A DNA stretch of 53,005 nucleotides from Cudoniella acicularis (lineage: Eukaryota > Ascomycota > Leotiomycetes > Helotiales > Helotiaceae), in NCBI GenBank assembly GCA_013054445.1, contig JAAMPI010000195.1:1-53005 (forward strand). Reading direction: 5' to 3'. The notes beneath the pieces were generated by a model. That model searched no databases. It was not told where the DNA came from and was given only the letters and a program-made list of their open reading frames with translations. Positions 20,915-31,959 of the stretch are shown piece after piece (position 1 is the first letter of the stretch; each line of letters opens with the position of its first letter). The translations under genes and the position numbers were made by a program.

Positions 20915-21189
20915 CGAACCGAAGGGCAGAAGTCTGTGCGTTCAGGGCATTTTGCTAGGAAATAAAAATCGAAAATTCGTAAATCGCAAAATCGTATTTA
21001 GTAGAAGTATGATTTCGCTTCTTTAATTATTATTTCTAAAATCTTAAGTAGTAAGTATTATTGGATATTTTATAACTTTGAAGTGATTGCGACTAACCCT
21101 ACTTTTTAAAAAGCCTGGAGGTGGGGTCGCGAAGCCGATAAAATGCCTGAAAATGCCCCCGAGCGCACAGACTTCTGTCTGTAGGTTCG
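20915..21189. repeat. 275-bp MITE with 40-bp TIRs and TAA duplication
   Basis: The left end CGAACC...CAGAAGTCTGTGCG pairs with the reverse complement of the right end (CGAACCTACAGACAGAAGTC then TGTGCG), and the pairing extends to GGCATTTT. It is flanked by TAA at 20912-20914 and 21190-21192. The interior shares AAAATCGAAAATT and GAGGTGGGGTCGCGAAG with the elements at 9210 and 27535. It supplies the last part of the reading frame of the adjacent ankyrin gene. Confidence 0.88.
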
Positions 21190-23873
21190 TAAGTCCTGGA
21201 GTAAGATCAGGCTCGGCACTTGTAATTTCATGTCCCGTCCTTCCCTCAGGAGTCTCCGACCCCCATGCCCCCCTTTGAATGGCAATATCCACCGCGCACC
21301 CATTTCGAATAATTGCGTGTGCGATATCCTTTCGACCGGATTTAATTGTGTGATGCAATGGTGTCATGTTGTCAATATCCACTAGATTCGTCGGTGCACC
21401 GAGCTTTAGAAGTGTCTCGACTGTTTCAAGTTTACAATTGTGGTTATGTATCGCATATGAAAGCATCGTCCTACCCTCGTCTTTCGGATCCAAGTTGACT
21501 CCGCCTGTCGCTAGAAACAACTCAACAACGGCCGCATGATCAAACTTCGCAGCCCAATATAATGGCGTCAGGTTGAAATAATCTCTGGGGTCTATGTCAA
21601 CGCTGCCCTCAGTAAGGAGAAACTTGACAATAGCTTCGTGTCCGTTTTCCGCCGCATATGATAGCGGTGTTCGAAGCTCAGAATCTTTGAGGTCTAAGGA
21701 ATGACCCCGTTTATATAACTCCTTCATAGCTTCCTCGAGACCAAAGTATGCAGCCAAGTGAGATCCTGTAACATTTCTTGGAACCTCTTGGCTATAATTT
21801 TGATGTGAGTAATGGCGTTTCGTAGCAAAGAGTGCTTGTACTGATGCTTCCACCTTTAAGTCGCTTTCGAGAAATTCTATAGTCATTGGATGTATAGGAG
21901 CCTTGGAAGCGTGATGCGCCCAATATCGCGCCGCATAGTCGCAGAGCGGGTTGCGCTGTAACCGTTCCTCAAACTCGTCTTCCGTTTGGCAAAAGCCCCT
22001 CTCAAAATCATTGTATAGGAGATAGGTGAGGCATGTTCTCAAAAATTTAGTCTCTGCATTCGGAAATCAAACATTTTGAGTCCGGTCAAAGTACTCCTGC
22101 GCCGTGTAGTGGACAAAACGGATAACACCGCTTTCGTTGTCGATTGTGACCAATCCAGCACATACAGAGACCATTTCCTCAAACAGCGAAAGGTTTTCCT
22201 TGTCAAATATGGGCTTACCTATTTCCACACCAAGAGCATGCTGAAGTTGAAATTTGGTCAGTGGTCTTTTCGCGCAAGTAATCCACGACAGAACCTGCTT
22301 TGCAAGCTCAACAGATTTCCGACCTTGGCGTTCAATTCTGTTCATGGCCTCTCGATAAGCACTATCGTAAGCATCAGAGCCCATCTGGAGATTTTTCAAC
22401 GCCGTTCTGATGTCTTTGGGTGTTTTCATATCGGAGAGTGCTTCCAGGAAAAGTTCCGCCAGATCAAACCTAAAGAACTCTTAGCTGTGCAAACTTGTTC
22501 CATGTGAGTAATGCCTACATTCCATCAACAGCTTTTATGATTTCACTTGTAATTTCTATTTGCAGAAGTGGTAGCAGTCGTGACTGCCCTTGCAAAATGC
22601 GATTGTCGAGATATTTGCGTATATCGTCATTGCTGGCACGGATCTCTAAAGAAAGTTGTCCAACTTTTCCAGTAAATATCTCCGTAATGTCCGGAATGAA
22701 CCTCGAAGTTACAAAGAAGTTGATTTTACAATTTTCTTGGAGGCTGAAGACCTCTGACAAGAATCTCGTGCGGCAACTGATAGACAACTTAGATTCTTGC
22801 CATTCATCAAGTCCATCGACGATGACAAAGACTCTCGAATATGTATTAGCCACAGATTGAAGAGTTCGAGTGATTTCTTCGATTGATGGTCGCGTCCGCT
22901 TGTTCCTGTGAAGTTTGTAGAGGTATTTTACCTCTTCTGGCATAAGGTTCTGTGCCAGCTGCTTAAGCAAATTTGAAAGTAAGTTTACGGCATTTTGCTC
23001 TTCTTGCTGATCATAGTTACAGTATATATAAGCAATACCAATGGTCCTATCGTTAGAAAATTGCATGTGAAGGTCATCGATCACCACTGCAGTGATGGTT
23101 GTCTTGCCTGCGCCGGGAACACCAGGAGAGAATAGCGTTTTCTTCTCTGCTCCTCGTCATTCCTGGAATTCTGCCGATTCTAAGAACCAGTTTCCAGTTC
23201 CTCCCTGTCGCCGACTGATGGAATCGCTTTGTTGTGAAGTGTAATTTGTTTGTGTGAGCCAGTTGAGAATTCGTTGGTCTTCTTCATCACGCGCTCTCGT
23301 ATCTTGATCCTCACGCAATCGATCAAAGCCGTCTTTCATCGCCAAAATGACGTTGCTAAGAAGTATTAATTCTCGGGATAATTTTTCTGGGAACTGAGAG
23401 ACGTACTTGCTTAAGCTCCCATTGAATTCGCTTAATAGACACACATTTAAGGTAACACGTCCTCGAAGCTCTCGGATATTATCCGGGTCCAAAGTCAATC
23501 TCTTCCATACTCTTCGTGACTTTCACGGAAGCCATGAACGTTCGAAGGCTCCAGCAAGCGATACTTGTCTAGCATTTTATCCAATGAAATTTAAGACTAA
23601 ACGGGACTCTTCAAGAATCGGTTCTAAACTCTTCTTCTCCCGGTCGGTAAGCACTGGTTGATATGGCTCACGGTTCATCTCACGAAGGATGTTTGATAGA
23701 GCCGTCTTCCTGTAAGCATTTAACAATAAGCCTAGTAAATAGTGATTAATTTAGATAACCCACTGTTTCGAAAGTGCTTTAAATTGTTCAGGAGCGCCAA
23801 TAAAACGCTCACAGATATTGATTACCAACTCAATCACGGCGATAAAATCGCTAGTGCCGAACCCAAAACTCAT
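21190..23873 (-). pseudogene. NLR-type NACHT-ankyrin protein, decayed
   Basis: In minus-strand order: an N-terminal exon from the ATG at 23873 (MSFGFGTSDFIAVIELVI), typical of fungal STAND proteins; a helical segment ending in VWKRL-like sequence; the NACHT P-loop GVPGAGKTT near 23115; the Walker B region VFVIVDGLDEW near 22800; SRFIPDITEIF; the linker AKQVLSWITCAKRPLT; then at least four ankyrin repeats (for example TPLSYAAENGHEAIVKFLL) between about 21780 and 21310. Such proteins act in nonself recognition and cell death. Damage comprises frame changes near 23500-23590, an in-frame TGA at 23159-23157 where Trp is expected, a break near 22500, and a TGA at 22066-22064 again in a Trp-like position. 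The ankyrin frame then runs into a MITE. Confidence 0.85.
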
Positions 23874-24982
23874 CGTGAATGTAAAACTAGGGGCACAAAT
23901 ACAGTAAATAAAAGAAGAAGAGAAGTGGAAGGAGATCATCTTTCATAATAATTCGTCCAGCCTCGCGCCCAGGCAGACTGGGCTTAGCCCCAACATCAAA
24001 CCTAACCTGCATGCAAGATTCCTATTTTGATCGCTTGCATCACTTCTTTACGAGGCTTTGCAGATTCATTGGACCTCAAATGAAACGATGTTAAATACCC
24101 CAAAAGTCACTTGATATAAATTTAATGACCCAAAATAACACTTCAGTAAGGGCAGGAAATATAAAATAATTGTGCGGTAATCCACAAAAACTTGAATTGT
24201 TCACAGCAACTGAGACATTTAGCTTTCGAAGTACACTTTTAGGCTTTCATCCGAAATGGTCCTTTCTAAGAGCATTTTCAATTTTTTTCAACACCCGTGA
24301 CATAGATGTCATTATATAAAGTCGCAGAAAAGCGGTATCTCGGGTATCTGTATCTTTTGAAGTGGTATTTGGGGTATTTGACGAAGAAATAATTACCCTG
24401 GGTAGATAGATAACTCAGGTACGATTTTGCAGCGTGTCTCACGGACAAGCATAACAAACTAGAAAGTTAGTCTGAATAATATTTCAAAATTTTGTGGAAA
24501 GCCTTCGTCAAACAAATTCCAGGGCATTCGAACATGGAAAAAAGGGGAACGGTTGGCTAGAGCACAGCGTGCAAGCCCCTATAAATCAAGCGAGCAGCAA
24601 ACCTCCAAAGGCGTTGCCACTGCTTCATCGAGACAACAATTTAGTTTGAGTTAAATCACGACTGAGTGGTCGTCTACTAATTACTAAGCGCACATGTAAA
24701 TCTTTCGCGATATTCAAATTAAATCATCTGTGTTTTATTCAATACGCACAAGAATGAGGAGCGGGGTGCTCCGCGTCATGAAATCGTGTGAATAATTTAA
24801 AAGTTATTAAATAATAAGCAAATTCAATTGATAAAAGATGAATAAAAAAATGAGATCTGGCTATGCATTATCTTTCGCCTTCTTTCTACAGAAGGAATAA
24901 TAGTGTTACAGCATCTGTTTGAAGTATTGCGGATTACTAGTACAACGTGGGACGGACTGCAGTAACTACGGTTGAAGCGATA
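23874..24982. other. AT-rich spacer, nothing recognised
   Basis: About 1.1 kb of AT-rich DNA between the NLR remnant and the first Tc1-like element. I find no gene. The short frame at 24824-25069 on the minus strand overlaps the transposon end and has no family resemblance. Confidence 0.45.
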
Positions 24983-26367
24983 CAGTACTATGCCCTTGAA
25001 AAGGGCCCGTGACTTTTTTACCCTGCACCTAACCATTAATCCACCGACACTTTTTATATAACTACGCATTCAGTTTATACTATATTCATATACTAAGTTG
25101 ATACATCTACGCACTCGAACTGTCGCTTTTATATGCACTAAGAAAAGTAAAGTTATTTAAAGATTTGAGCTTAATATTTTATATACTATCCTTTTGCCTT
25201 AAAACAAGCCTCTACCCTCCTAGGCATACTTTCATATAACTTATCAAAAAATTCCTTAGGAATCATATCCCAGCACGCCTGGATTACACTCCCTAGACGC
25301 TCTAGATCAGCTTCTGACTCGCCGGCGCCTCTAGAGACCTCAGGGAAGTGTAAATCCACCATTTCCTTTAGCTTCTTCCACACGTGCTTAATCGGGTTCA
25401 AGTCAGGTGAGTAAGGAGGCTATAGAAGCACCCTAATACCCTTATCTCTAAACCAATCCCTAACCTTATAGGCAGTATGGATAGAGGCATTGTCCTACAT
25501 GAATATATACCTAGGATCATTTAATTCCTTAAAGGCTGGCCTAACCTTAGCGTCTAAGACCTCAAGGTAGCTGTTTGCACTATACCCATGCTTCTTAGCC
25601 TCAAAATCTCGGTCCATGAGATAGCACTTCGTACGCCTATTATCCCAGAAGCACCCCCAGACCATAACCCTTATATCCTTCCCGCATGTATAGGTCTAGA
25701 CATTAATTAGGTCCTATTTAGTGGCCGGCGTACGAAAGCACCAGGTCCTCTGTTTTCCTGAACCCCGCTCTAAAGAACACTCGTCACTCCACATGATTAA
25801 ACCCCACTCCTCCGCTGTCCAACCTCGCTATAATTTGCACTATTCGTACCGTGCCTTTACTGCCTTCTTTGTGAGCATCGGGCGCTTCTTCGCAAGCTAA
25901 TTGGTGATACCGTGGCCCTAGAGGATATGCCGGACGACTTTAGGAGAGCAAGTGACCCCTGTGACCTTAATGAGCTGGGCATATGTGTTTTGAGGATATT
26001 CGCGCGCGTGCCATAGGATATTCCGTTCGTCTAGGTGACTATACGTCTTTTTAGCACCGGGCCTTCGTATAGATTCGTTGGTTTCAGGGCGTGAGGCTTC
26101 GTGGTCTAAGGTGTAGCGGACAGCCTTCCGTGAGAGTTTATAGCGTGCCATAATATATAGAACCCTGTGACCGTCTTCGGCTAAGGCGCAGACTTTGTTA
26201 CGTATCTTAGGGGTAAGCTCCTTCCCCCGAGTCTTATTCCCATCAATTAGGCCTAGAGGACGTCGTAAAGTTGATAAAACCGGCATTTTAAAGATGGGTG
26301 TGAAAAATAAAAGAGGAAACGCGTCGCGTAAAAACGCGTTCGGGCCCTTTTTAAGGGACAGGGATCG
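24983..26367 (-). mobile_element. Tc1/mariner-like transposon, inactivated
   Basis: The ends are imperfect inverted repeats. Left, after TA, has CAGTACTATGCCCTTGAAAA followed by GGGCCCG; right, read inward, has CGATCCCTGTCCCTTAAAAA followed by GGGCCCG, also bordered by TA. It encloses one transposase frame. The outer few bases do not match well, so the exact termini are uncertain within about 25 bp. Confidence 0.6.
25186..26286 (-). pseudogene. Tc1-like transposase with eight in-frame TAG codons
   Basis: One continuous frame of about 366 codons from the ATG at 26286. The N-terminal 120 residues hold helix-turn-helix DNA-binding segments (LTPKIRNKVCALAEDGH, KLSRKAVRYTL). The catalytic DDE region shows WSDECS, DNASIH and PPYSPDLNPIKHVWKKLKE. 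Eight stops interrupt it, all TAG, the first at 25918-25920; one precedes DNA and one precedes PPYSPDL, positions where relatives have Gln and Trp. There are no indels. The uniform CAG/TGG-to-TAG pattern indicates RIP of a recently intact gene. Family placement is clear from the DDE motifs. Confidence 0.88.
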
Positions 26368-26371
26368 TAGC

Positions 26372-27534
26372 GTGAAAGTCCCTGTAGTTTATCAACGATT
26401 CGCTAAATTCCAGCATGCTAGTCCCTGTAACTTAGCCTATCACTGAGTACAAAGCGGAGGCATCGTAGTGAACGACAACAACAGACTGTATTATAAATGC
26501 AACAAAACATATGGCAACAGTCATTTTTAGGGGACGAAAGCAGTTCAGGCATAATGTAATGTTTTCTTAGATACTTGCCGATTTTTTGGGAGAGGGCAGA
26601 AACTTGTGAGTGAGGGTAGAGGACCAGCGAATAGTTAATACCAAAGTGTCAGGGACCTGGAAATCTTTTGCGGAACCAGCTAATCACTTTCATACGGAAA
26701 CCGGGTCATCATGTTGAGAGAGTAAATCTAAGCTAGCAGTATTTCGCGTACGATAGCTAAACAGAGTATCAAAGACATGGGATTCTTCATTCCCAGACCT
26801 TGGTTGTATTATCTGACATCCCATCATAACAACTCATCGATAAGTTCGAGGTTTATAGCTTCCTCCAATAGAAACAAATCTGCTTCAGCCATAGTGTACC
26901 TTAAAAACTATCCCTTCGTCGTTGAAGTCAACATTAAGCCTATCTGTCACGAAGTCCATGGTAGTAATTGATGACGGTGAGATCCATCGCGTTTGGCTCG
27001 GAAGAGTAATAACGTCTTCCTAGAGGGTAAACGCACCTATTAGTATCTGGTATTAAATGCTGAAAGTTGTTCCACAGCCGCTTTTTCACATCGCCTCCGT
27101 TTATCACAGTGCAAAGTCAGTGCAGCTCGTCCGGGGCGAGTGGACGGTACACCAATCACTTTGTGAACGGCATTGCACAAGTCAACAGGAATAACGTACC
27201 GGTACCACAACATCAAACGATGCCTCTTCACCGGTGCCCTCTTTGATACCGACTTTTCTACCTATAAGACACTTTTCCCAATATTTAATGTCCCAATTGC
27301 GCCTTGGCTGTCGAGACTCTTGGTCGGACAACGGGGTGGCGTGATGTAGGATGAGGTGAAATTCGATACGAATTCGAACACCTGGAGAGCAAGCACAGGG
27401 GTGTAGGGAGGAAATTGCATGATAAGGGCTGTTTTTGAGGAGGATCGATTAATTTGGAAATAATATATGTGTTTTTGATTACTCTTGGGGGATTCGTTCA
27501 AAGAAGTTGCTAGATCTCAAGGCAGCAGCGCGGT
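26372..27534. other. Spacer with possible unrecognised coding remnant
   Basis: No gene is supported. A minus-strand patch at 27040-27231 has a balanced, coding-like composition (HKVIGVPSTRPGRAALTLHC) and is followed on the same strand by short open pieces down to 26780, but I cannot assign a family or splice model. It may be a fossil gene. Confidence 0.35.
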
Positions 27535-28048
27535 GTTTGGAGTGTGGTGGGGTATACTATAGCGACCCCGCCTTACGAACCCACCACCAGAAGTCTGTGT
27601 ACACTCGCCTAAATATTGCGTAAAACATTAATAATCGCACGACCTACCTTCTATAGAGTTATATCTAAACACAATAAAAACAATCATAGAACTGTTAAAA
27701 ATTAGTTTAAATTAATAATTCTAAGTATCTCTTAATTCTAATAAAAAATCAATTAATTATTCTAATATTTTATTACTAATATTTTCGATTTTGTAAGAGA
27801 AAAGATTTAGCGGGTTTTCGCGTACGGATTTCTGGTAGTAGGTTCGTTAAGGCTTCGGAATACTAAAGTTGTCGCGATCACTTGAATATTATAAAATAAA
27901 TACGTAAAATTATAATCTAGAATCTAGCATTTGTAAGTTAAAAAGAGCAAAGATGCTTTCTATTAATTAATTTTTAAAAGTTTGCGATCCTAAGGTCAAA
28001 TTTACTAGTAGAATACCCTGGAAACTCAGACCTATCTTAGCAGGCTCG
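27535..28048. repeat. Degenerate MITE split by a nested MITE
   Basis: Read on the minus strand from 28048, the end AGGGTATTCTACTAGTAAAT, the interior GTGATCGCGACAAC and CGGGGTCG match the element at 9210-9469. The element is interrupted at 27573-27849 by another family member. The outer left end is too decayed to place exactly. Confidence 0.55.
27576..27846. repeat. 271-bp MITE with TTA duplication, nested
   Basis: The left end CGAACCCACCACCAGAAGTC pairs with the reverse complement of the right end CGAACCTACTACCAGAAATC, mismatches being transitions. TTA flanks both sides (27573-27575 and 27847-27849). Same family as 20915-21189. The interior is AT-rich with no coding frame. Confidence 0.8.
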
Positions 28049-28710
28049 CCACTCATTACTGTAAAGTAGCGGAGCCAAACATCTATGCGGTCCCTATCCT
28101 CTCACCAAATTGTGCCTAACCTAGTGAAATATAGCGATCAAGAAAACATGTTGACCACCAAGTTACGGAACTCTGCGCAATACAACTTGAAATTATTCGC
28201 TATATCACAGTAGCTCGGGTTTTTATTAAATAGGGAGCTACTTCACCTAATCAAGGTCACTGCACTTAGATATTGGCGAAATCCCGTGATCCAGCGGGCT
28301 GCAGCCATAAAAAGAAATACAGGTCAAGGACTTCATCCTCACATGTACACTTCAATTATTTGTTACTATTCTTCATCTGAAGTCCAATGACCTTCAGCAC
28401 TATCGGCCTTGCAAAGTTTAAAGAGTCCTATATGGTATAGCGACAAGCCATCATGAAACTCAGAAACATACCTCGTGTGAACAAAGCTCGACAACTCATC
28501 GAACACAAAATATCACAACTTCTTGCCGACTGATAAGGATACTTCGTTAAGAAACAACAGTTCTGAGTCTTCTCAAAGCTTTAATCGTGAAAGATCAAGC
28601 GTAACCGCCACACACGTCTTGCTTACTAGCAAGTCATCCAGCAACCTTTCCAGAGTTACGAAATTGCGACAGCTTTTTGCCATTCGAAACCATCACCTTC
28701 ACGCTACAAA
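28049..28710. other. Upstream region of the split membrane-protein gene
   Basis: No recognised gene. A short frame from the ATG at 28453 (MKLRNIPRVNKARQLIEH, ends 28533) and another ending in ATGA at 28712-28715, overlapping the start of the next gene, could be 5' exons or upstream ORFs. I cannot decide. Confidence 0.35.
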
Positions 28711-29057
28711 ATGACCAGATTGAAAGAAAGCTTTGCTATTTTTATTCTGGTTTTCACATGGGCATTCTCTACAACTTTGGACGGAGACTTTTACTTTATT
28801 TCTGACTATGCGACTCAAATTATTGTCTTCGCAATTATTTGCACTCTCAGTGGAGCTTCCAGTAGATTTGATTCCAGTAACCTAGCTTGGAGATATCTCA
28901 ATTGGTACGTGTTGCAATGTGGTTTCATCTGGCTTACTTGGGCCTTTGGATACATTGGGATCAGCCCCGAAACACCAAAAAGACACAGGATAGTCGCGAT
29001 AGTGAGACTGGTCTACTGCCTTGCTTCTTTCTTCTACTTTGTGCTCGCCAATTTGTA

Positions 29058-30382
29058 AGAGCTGGGGCCATGGCTCGCCGCACACTTAAGCGAGCCCCTT
29101 AAAAAGAGACTTCCCCACTAAAAAAAGCACTATTGACTCAATTTAAGAGCTTTTTAGCTAAATATTTAATTGACAGTAGCTAGCCCTCGTACCTCAATAA
29201 CGTCCTCAATTTTACAAGTTAATTGTTCTATATAATGACGATAATCACGTAGATCTACCCGGTCCCAAAGCCCCTGGATTATCTCCATCAATGCTCCCTT
29301 GGTTCTTAGCTTATAAGCCATTTTATTTAACTCTCCTTTTATCCACCTCCAGACCTTCTCGATCGGGTTTAAATCAGTTAAAAAAGGAGGCTAACTAAAT
29401 CCACAAACCCCGTGCTATAGGCGGGGTAAGCGGGCGAAGCCCAGGTGTACCTTAGAGCTATCTTCTATAAAGATATACTCTAGACCTAAGGTCTCGAAAA
29501 GAGGGAAAACAACAGGCTATAATACCTCCTGAAGGTAGTCTTAGAGCATATACCCTTACGCCTAGGCAACTTCTCTATAAAAATTAATAGCGATTTATAA
29601 TTCTAGCTAAGAGCCCCCTAAATCATAACCGAAAACCTTCTAGACCTATAAATCGACTTTATATAATCTGGACAGCACTTTTCGTCCACCCTTTGTGTAA
29701 TCCAGACTCTACTATCCTTCATAGTATCAAATGTAGCTTCGTCCGACCAAATCACCTTCCGCTAGTCGCCTCCAGGCTTGCCGTCGTCCCTATGCGCTAC
29801 ATAGTCCGATGTCCCCACCACCTGTGTTCCAAAGCAAATACTAATCTCTTCTTGGCTTATGCCCGTGGTATAAAAGGTCGAGGGCATGTAATATAGCGCC
29901 GGTAGCTATGCTTTCGAAGTTCTCGTCGAATAGTGCGCGCAGAGGCTACGATGCCTAGTTGCTAGCGGACCTGCTCGAAGGTCAAGCGACGGGAGCTATA
30001 GCCTTTTGCTATATAGCGAATGATTTGGCGTATTGATCGAATATATAGTAATAAGTGATAGTACTACTTGCCTTTACGCGTGGTCCTGCCTGATTTATCC
30101 TTATAGATCGACCTGGCAGTGGCTCGGGGCACATCGAGTTCTTTGAAGATGTTTCCCCAGTATTTTCTGTCGCGTCGCATTTGGCTCACTCTAGCGCGTT
30201 TTGGAGTGTTCCAATTGTCGCCCGGCTCATGTGGCGGAGAGAATGATAGAATATCGTATTTCATCTCGAATATCAGGTAAAAATAATTGATGGTTGTATT
30301 GTAGTACATTTTTAAAGAATCTAGGTGAGAAATATGAGGGTCTAATTTCGCTTAAGTGTGCGGCGAGCCATGGCCCAACTCT
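29058..30382 (-). mobile_element. Tc1-like transposon, 1325 bp, TA duplication
   Basis: Near-perfect inverted repeats of about 38 bp: the left begins AGAGCTGGGGCCATGGCTCG, and the right, read inward, begins AGAGTTGGGCCATGGCTCGC; both continue CGCACACTTAAGCGA. TA flanks each side (29056-29057 and 30383-30384). The well-preserved ends suggest a fairly recent insertion. Confidence 0.88.
29166..30309 (-). pseudogene. Tc1-like transposase remnant
   Basis: Minus-strand translation shows an N-terminal helix-turn-helix (DVPRATARSIYKDKSGR), TIRRELRKHSYRRYITCPRP, FALEHRWWG, the catalytic WSDEATFD near 29755, FIEDSSKVH near 29460, and DLNPIEKVWRWIKGELNK near 29360, ending at TAA 29168-29166. Multiple stops (mostly TAG) and at least one frame change break it. 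This is a different lineage from the element at 24983, as the motifs and ends differ. The stop before LTDLNP and those in the middle fit RIP. Confidence 0.8.
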
Positions 30383-30502
30383 TACATGAAAATGAAGGGG
30401 ATGAATACTGTTTTATTGGTTTTGATGGTACTATCAGCATGCTGGCACCTTCGTTGTGCACATAGATGTTTGCGCCGTCATCAGTAACTGCAGAAACTCA
30501 GC

Positions 30503-31580
30503 ATGGTCAATCCTTTGGACAAGATGCTCAATTATATGACCGGAGGGTCGATGAAATATCTTTCCTCTGAGACTCAAGATGTTCTACGTACAAAAGTCAT
30601 TCAAACCTTGGGCGGAAATTCGAGTGGAACTTCATATTGGTACCACCCGGCAGTACCTATGGACTTGCTAGAAATGGCCTCCTCAACAGATTTCATTATC
30701 GAAGAACACCTCGAATCGCCTGCCTTCTCCCGATATTATTGCTGTCTTAATTCCGACTTAGACCCATCCGTGTCTTTCGATAGTGATCTAGGAGAAGAGC
30801 CACAATATTTCAAGTGAAAGGAACAAAGAAATTGGTTTCTTCAGCAGCCCCCTAAATGTCACCTGAAAATTCGCTCCATGTTAGATGAACTTCAGGAGAA
30901 TTCAGTGGCGAGTGGATACACACCACACATGCTTTGCAAAAATACAGCTGGATATGCAGTACTTCCTATCTCATTTCTATTCAAAGTGAATCGGACTGGA
31001 AGACCTTGCTGGAATACCTCAAAAGAGCGTTTTGGTGGGAACCGTTTGTTGAGGAGAAATTTGAATATTGGTCAAATACCGGCGAGCTCCAGAAGGAAGC
31101 AGAACGAGGCTGTCATTTATGCACATTGATGTGGAACACAATGAATGAAGAACAACAAAATGAGCTGTTGGACGATGATTTAAGGTTGGCCAGAGAAGCC
31201 ACCGCAAAGCTAGCAAGTGCAACCAATGATGTCGAGAGGGAACAGCTCGAGATTCGGTACCGGAAGAGAAAGGCCACCCAGATCAAGATATAGTCACCAT
31301 GGGCACAAAAAAAATGGGCCGGCCCATGGGTAAGTCGACACTCGCAACATGCGCTGCGACTCATTCTCACTTTGGGGAGCAAAGATTAGCACGAAGGTGG
31401 ATGAAAAAGAAATTTGCACATCGCGCTATCTCAATGGATAAAGATCCAGTTTTCGATTGGGGTGAGGAGCATGTCGATGCAATTGAGATTGTTCGTACTA
31501 GTAAGTTCAGCATCAAGGCTTCTTGTTTTGTGGTCCATTTACTGGCTTATAACTTTAATATACTCTAATTTATAATAGGC
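30503..31580 (+). pseudogene. N-terminal fragment of a HET-type or related gene
   Basis: Open pieces at 30503-30817, 30934-31293 and 31299-31500 share one strand. The middle one has EAERGCHLCTLMWNTMNEEQ, the GC-x-LC-x-LW segment that precedes the HET domain in many fungal heterokaryon-incompatibility proteins. A possible intron starts at GTAAGT (31501) and ends TAATAG (31579), but the sequence after it is stop-rich and TA-rich. No HET core (SYCWG, WID) follows. I conclude the gene is broken off after its N-terminal region. Confidence 0.5.
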
Positions 31581-31687
31581 CAAGTCTATATACTATAAGA
31601 AAGAGTACTTCTATTATAGTACTGTAATTAGGAATACTATAGCCTATAGTATAAATAAGACACATATGCTATTCTAGAGCACGTTAA

Positions 31688-31959
31688 TGTAACGTTCTGT
31701 TGTCACGTGGTATTCTATATCACGTGAAGCGTTGGGTTTAATCGTCGTTGAAGTGTCAAGCAGATCAGGGTAGAATGTTATCTTGCTAAGATATAAGAAG
31801 TTGAGCACACAGCTCTACAAGGGAAAACTATATGGCTATATAGGTTGTGGTGATCGTAGTTCAGCAGTTCATAAGTTCAGTCCCTCAGGCCCTGAACCCC
31901 TGAACCCCAGAACACCTGAAATGGTCATGTGACCTATCACATGATCCGGGGTCGTGACA
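31688..31959. repeat. Solo LTR, 272 bp
   Basis: The segment begins TGTAACGTTC and ends GGTCGTGACA, is not similar to the LTR at 8354-8670, and is flanked by GTTAA on the left and GCTAA on the right, a 5-bp duplication with one transition. The interior contains CACGTG-type motifs and a run of CCTGAACCCCTGAACCCC. No internal retrotransposon sequence adjoins it, so it is best read as a solo LTR left by recombination. Confidence 0.6.

Larger units (their letters stand above)
28711..30487 (+). pseudogene. Small multi-pass membrane protein gene split by a Tc1-like insertion
   Basis: From the ATG at 28711 the frame encodes 115 residues with three to four hydrophobic segments (ESFAIFILVFTWAFSTTL, TQIIVFAIICTLSGA, YVLQCGFIWLTWAFGYIGI, LVYCLASFFYFVLANL). 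It then stops at a TAA formed by the TA target site plus the first base of the transposon. Past the transposon the same frame resumes at 30385 and stays open for 34 more codons to TAA at 30485-30487, beginning with another hydrophobic stretch (MNTVLLVLMVLSACW). The original product was therefore probably about 150 residues with four or five membrane spans. No family recognised. Confidence 0.6.

Noticed and set aside
29058..30382. The two Tc1-like elements as one family
   Set aside because: Terminal repeats and transposase motifs differ (WSDECS/PPYSPDLNPIKHVW versus WSDEATFD/DLNPIEKVWRW).
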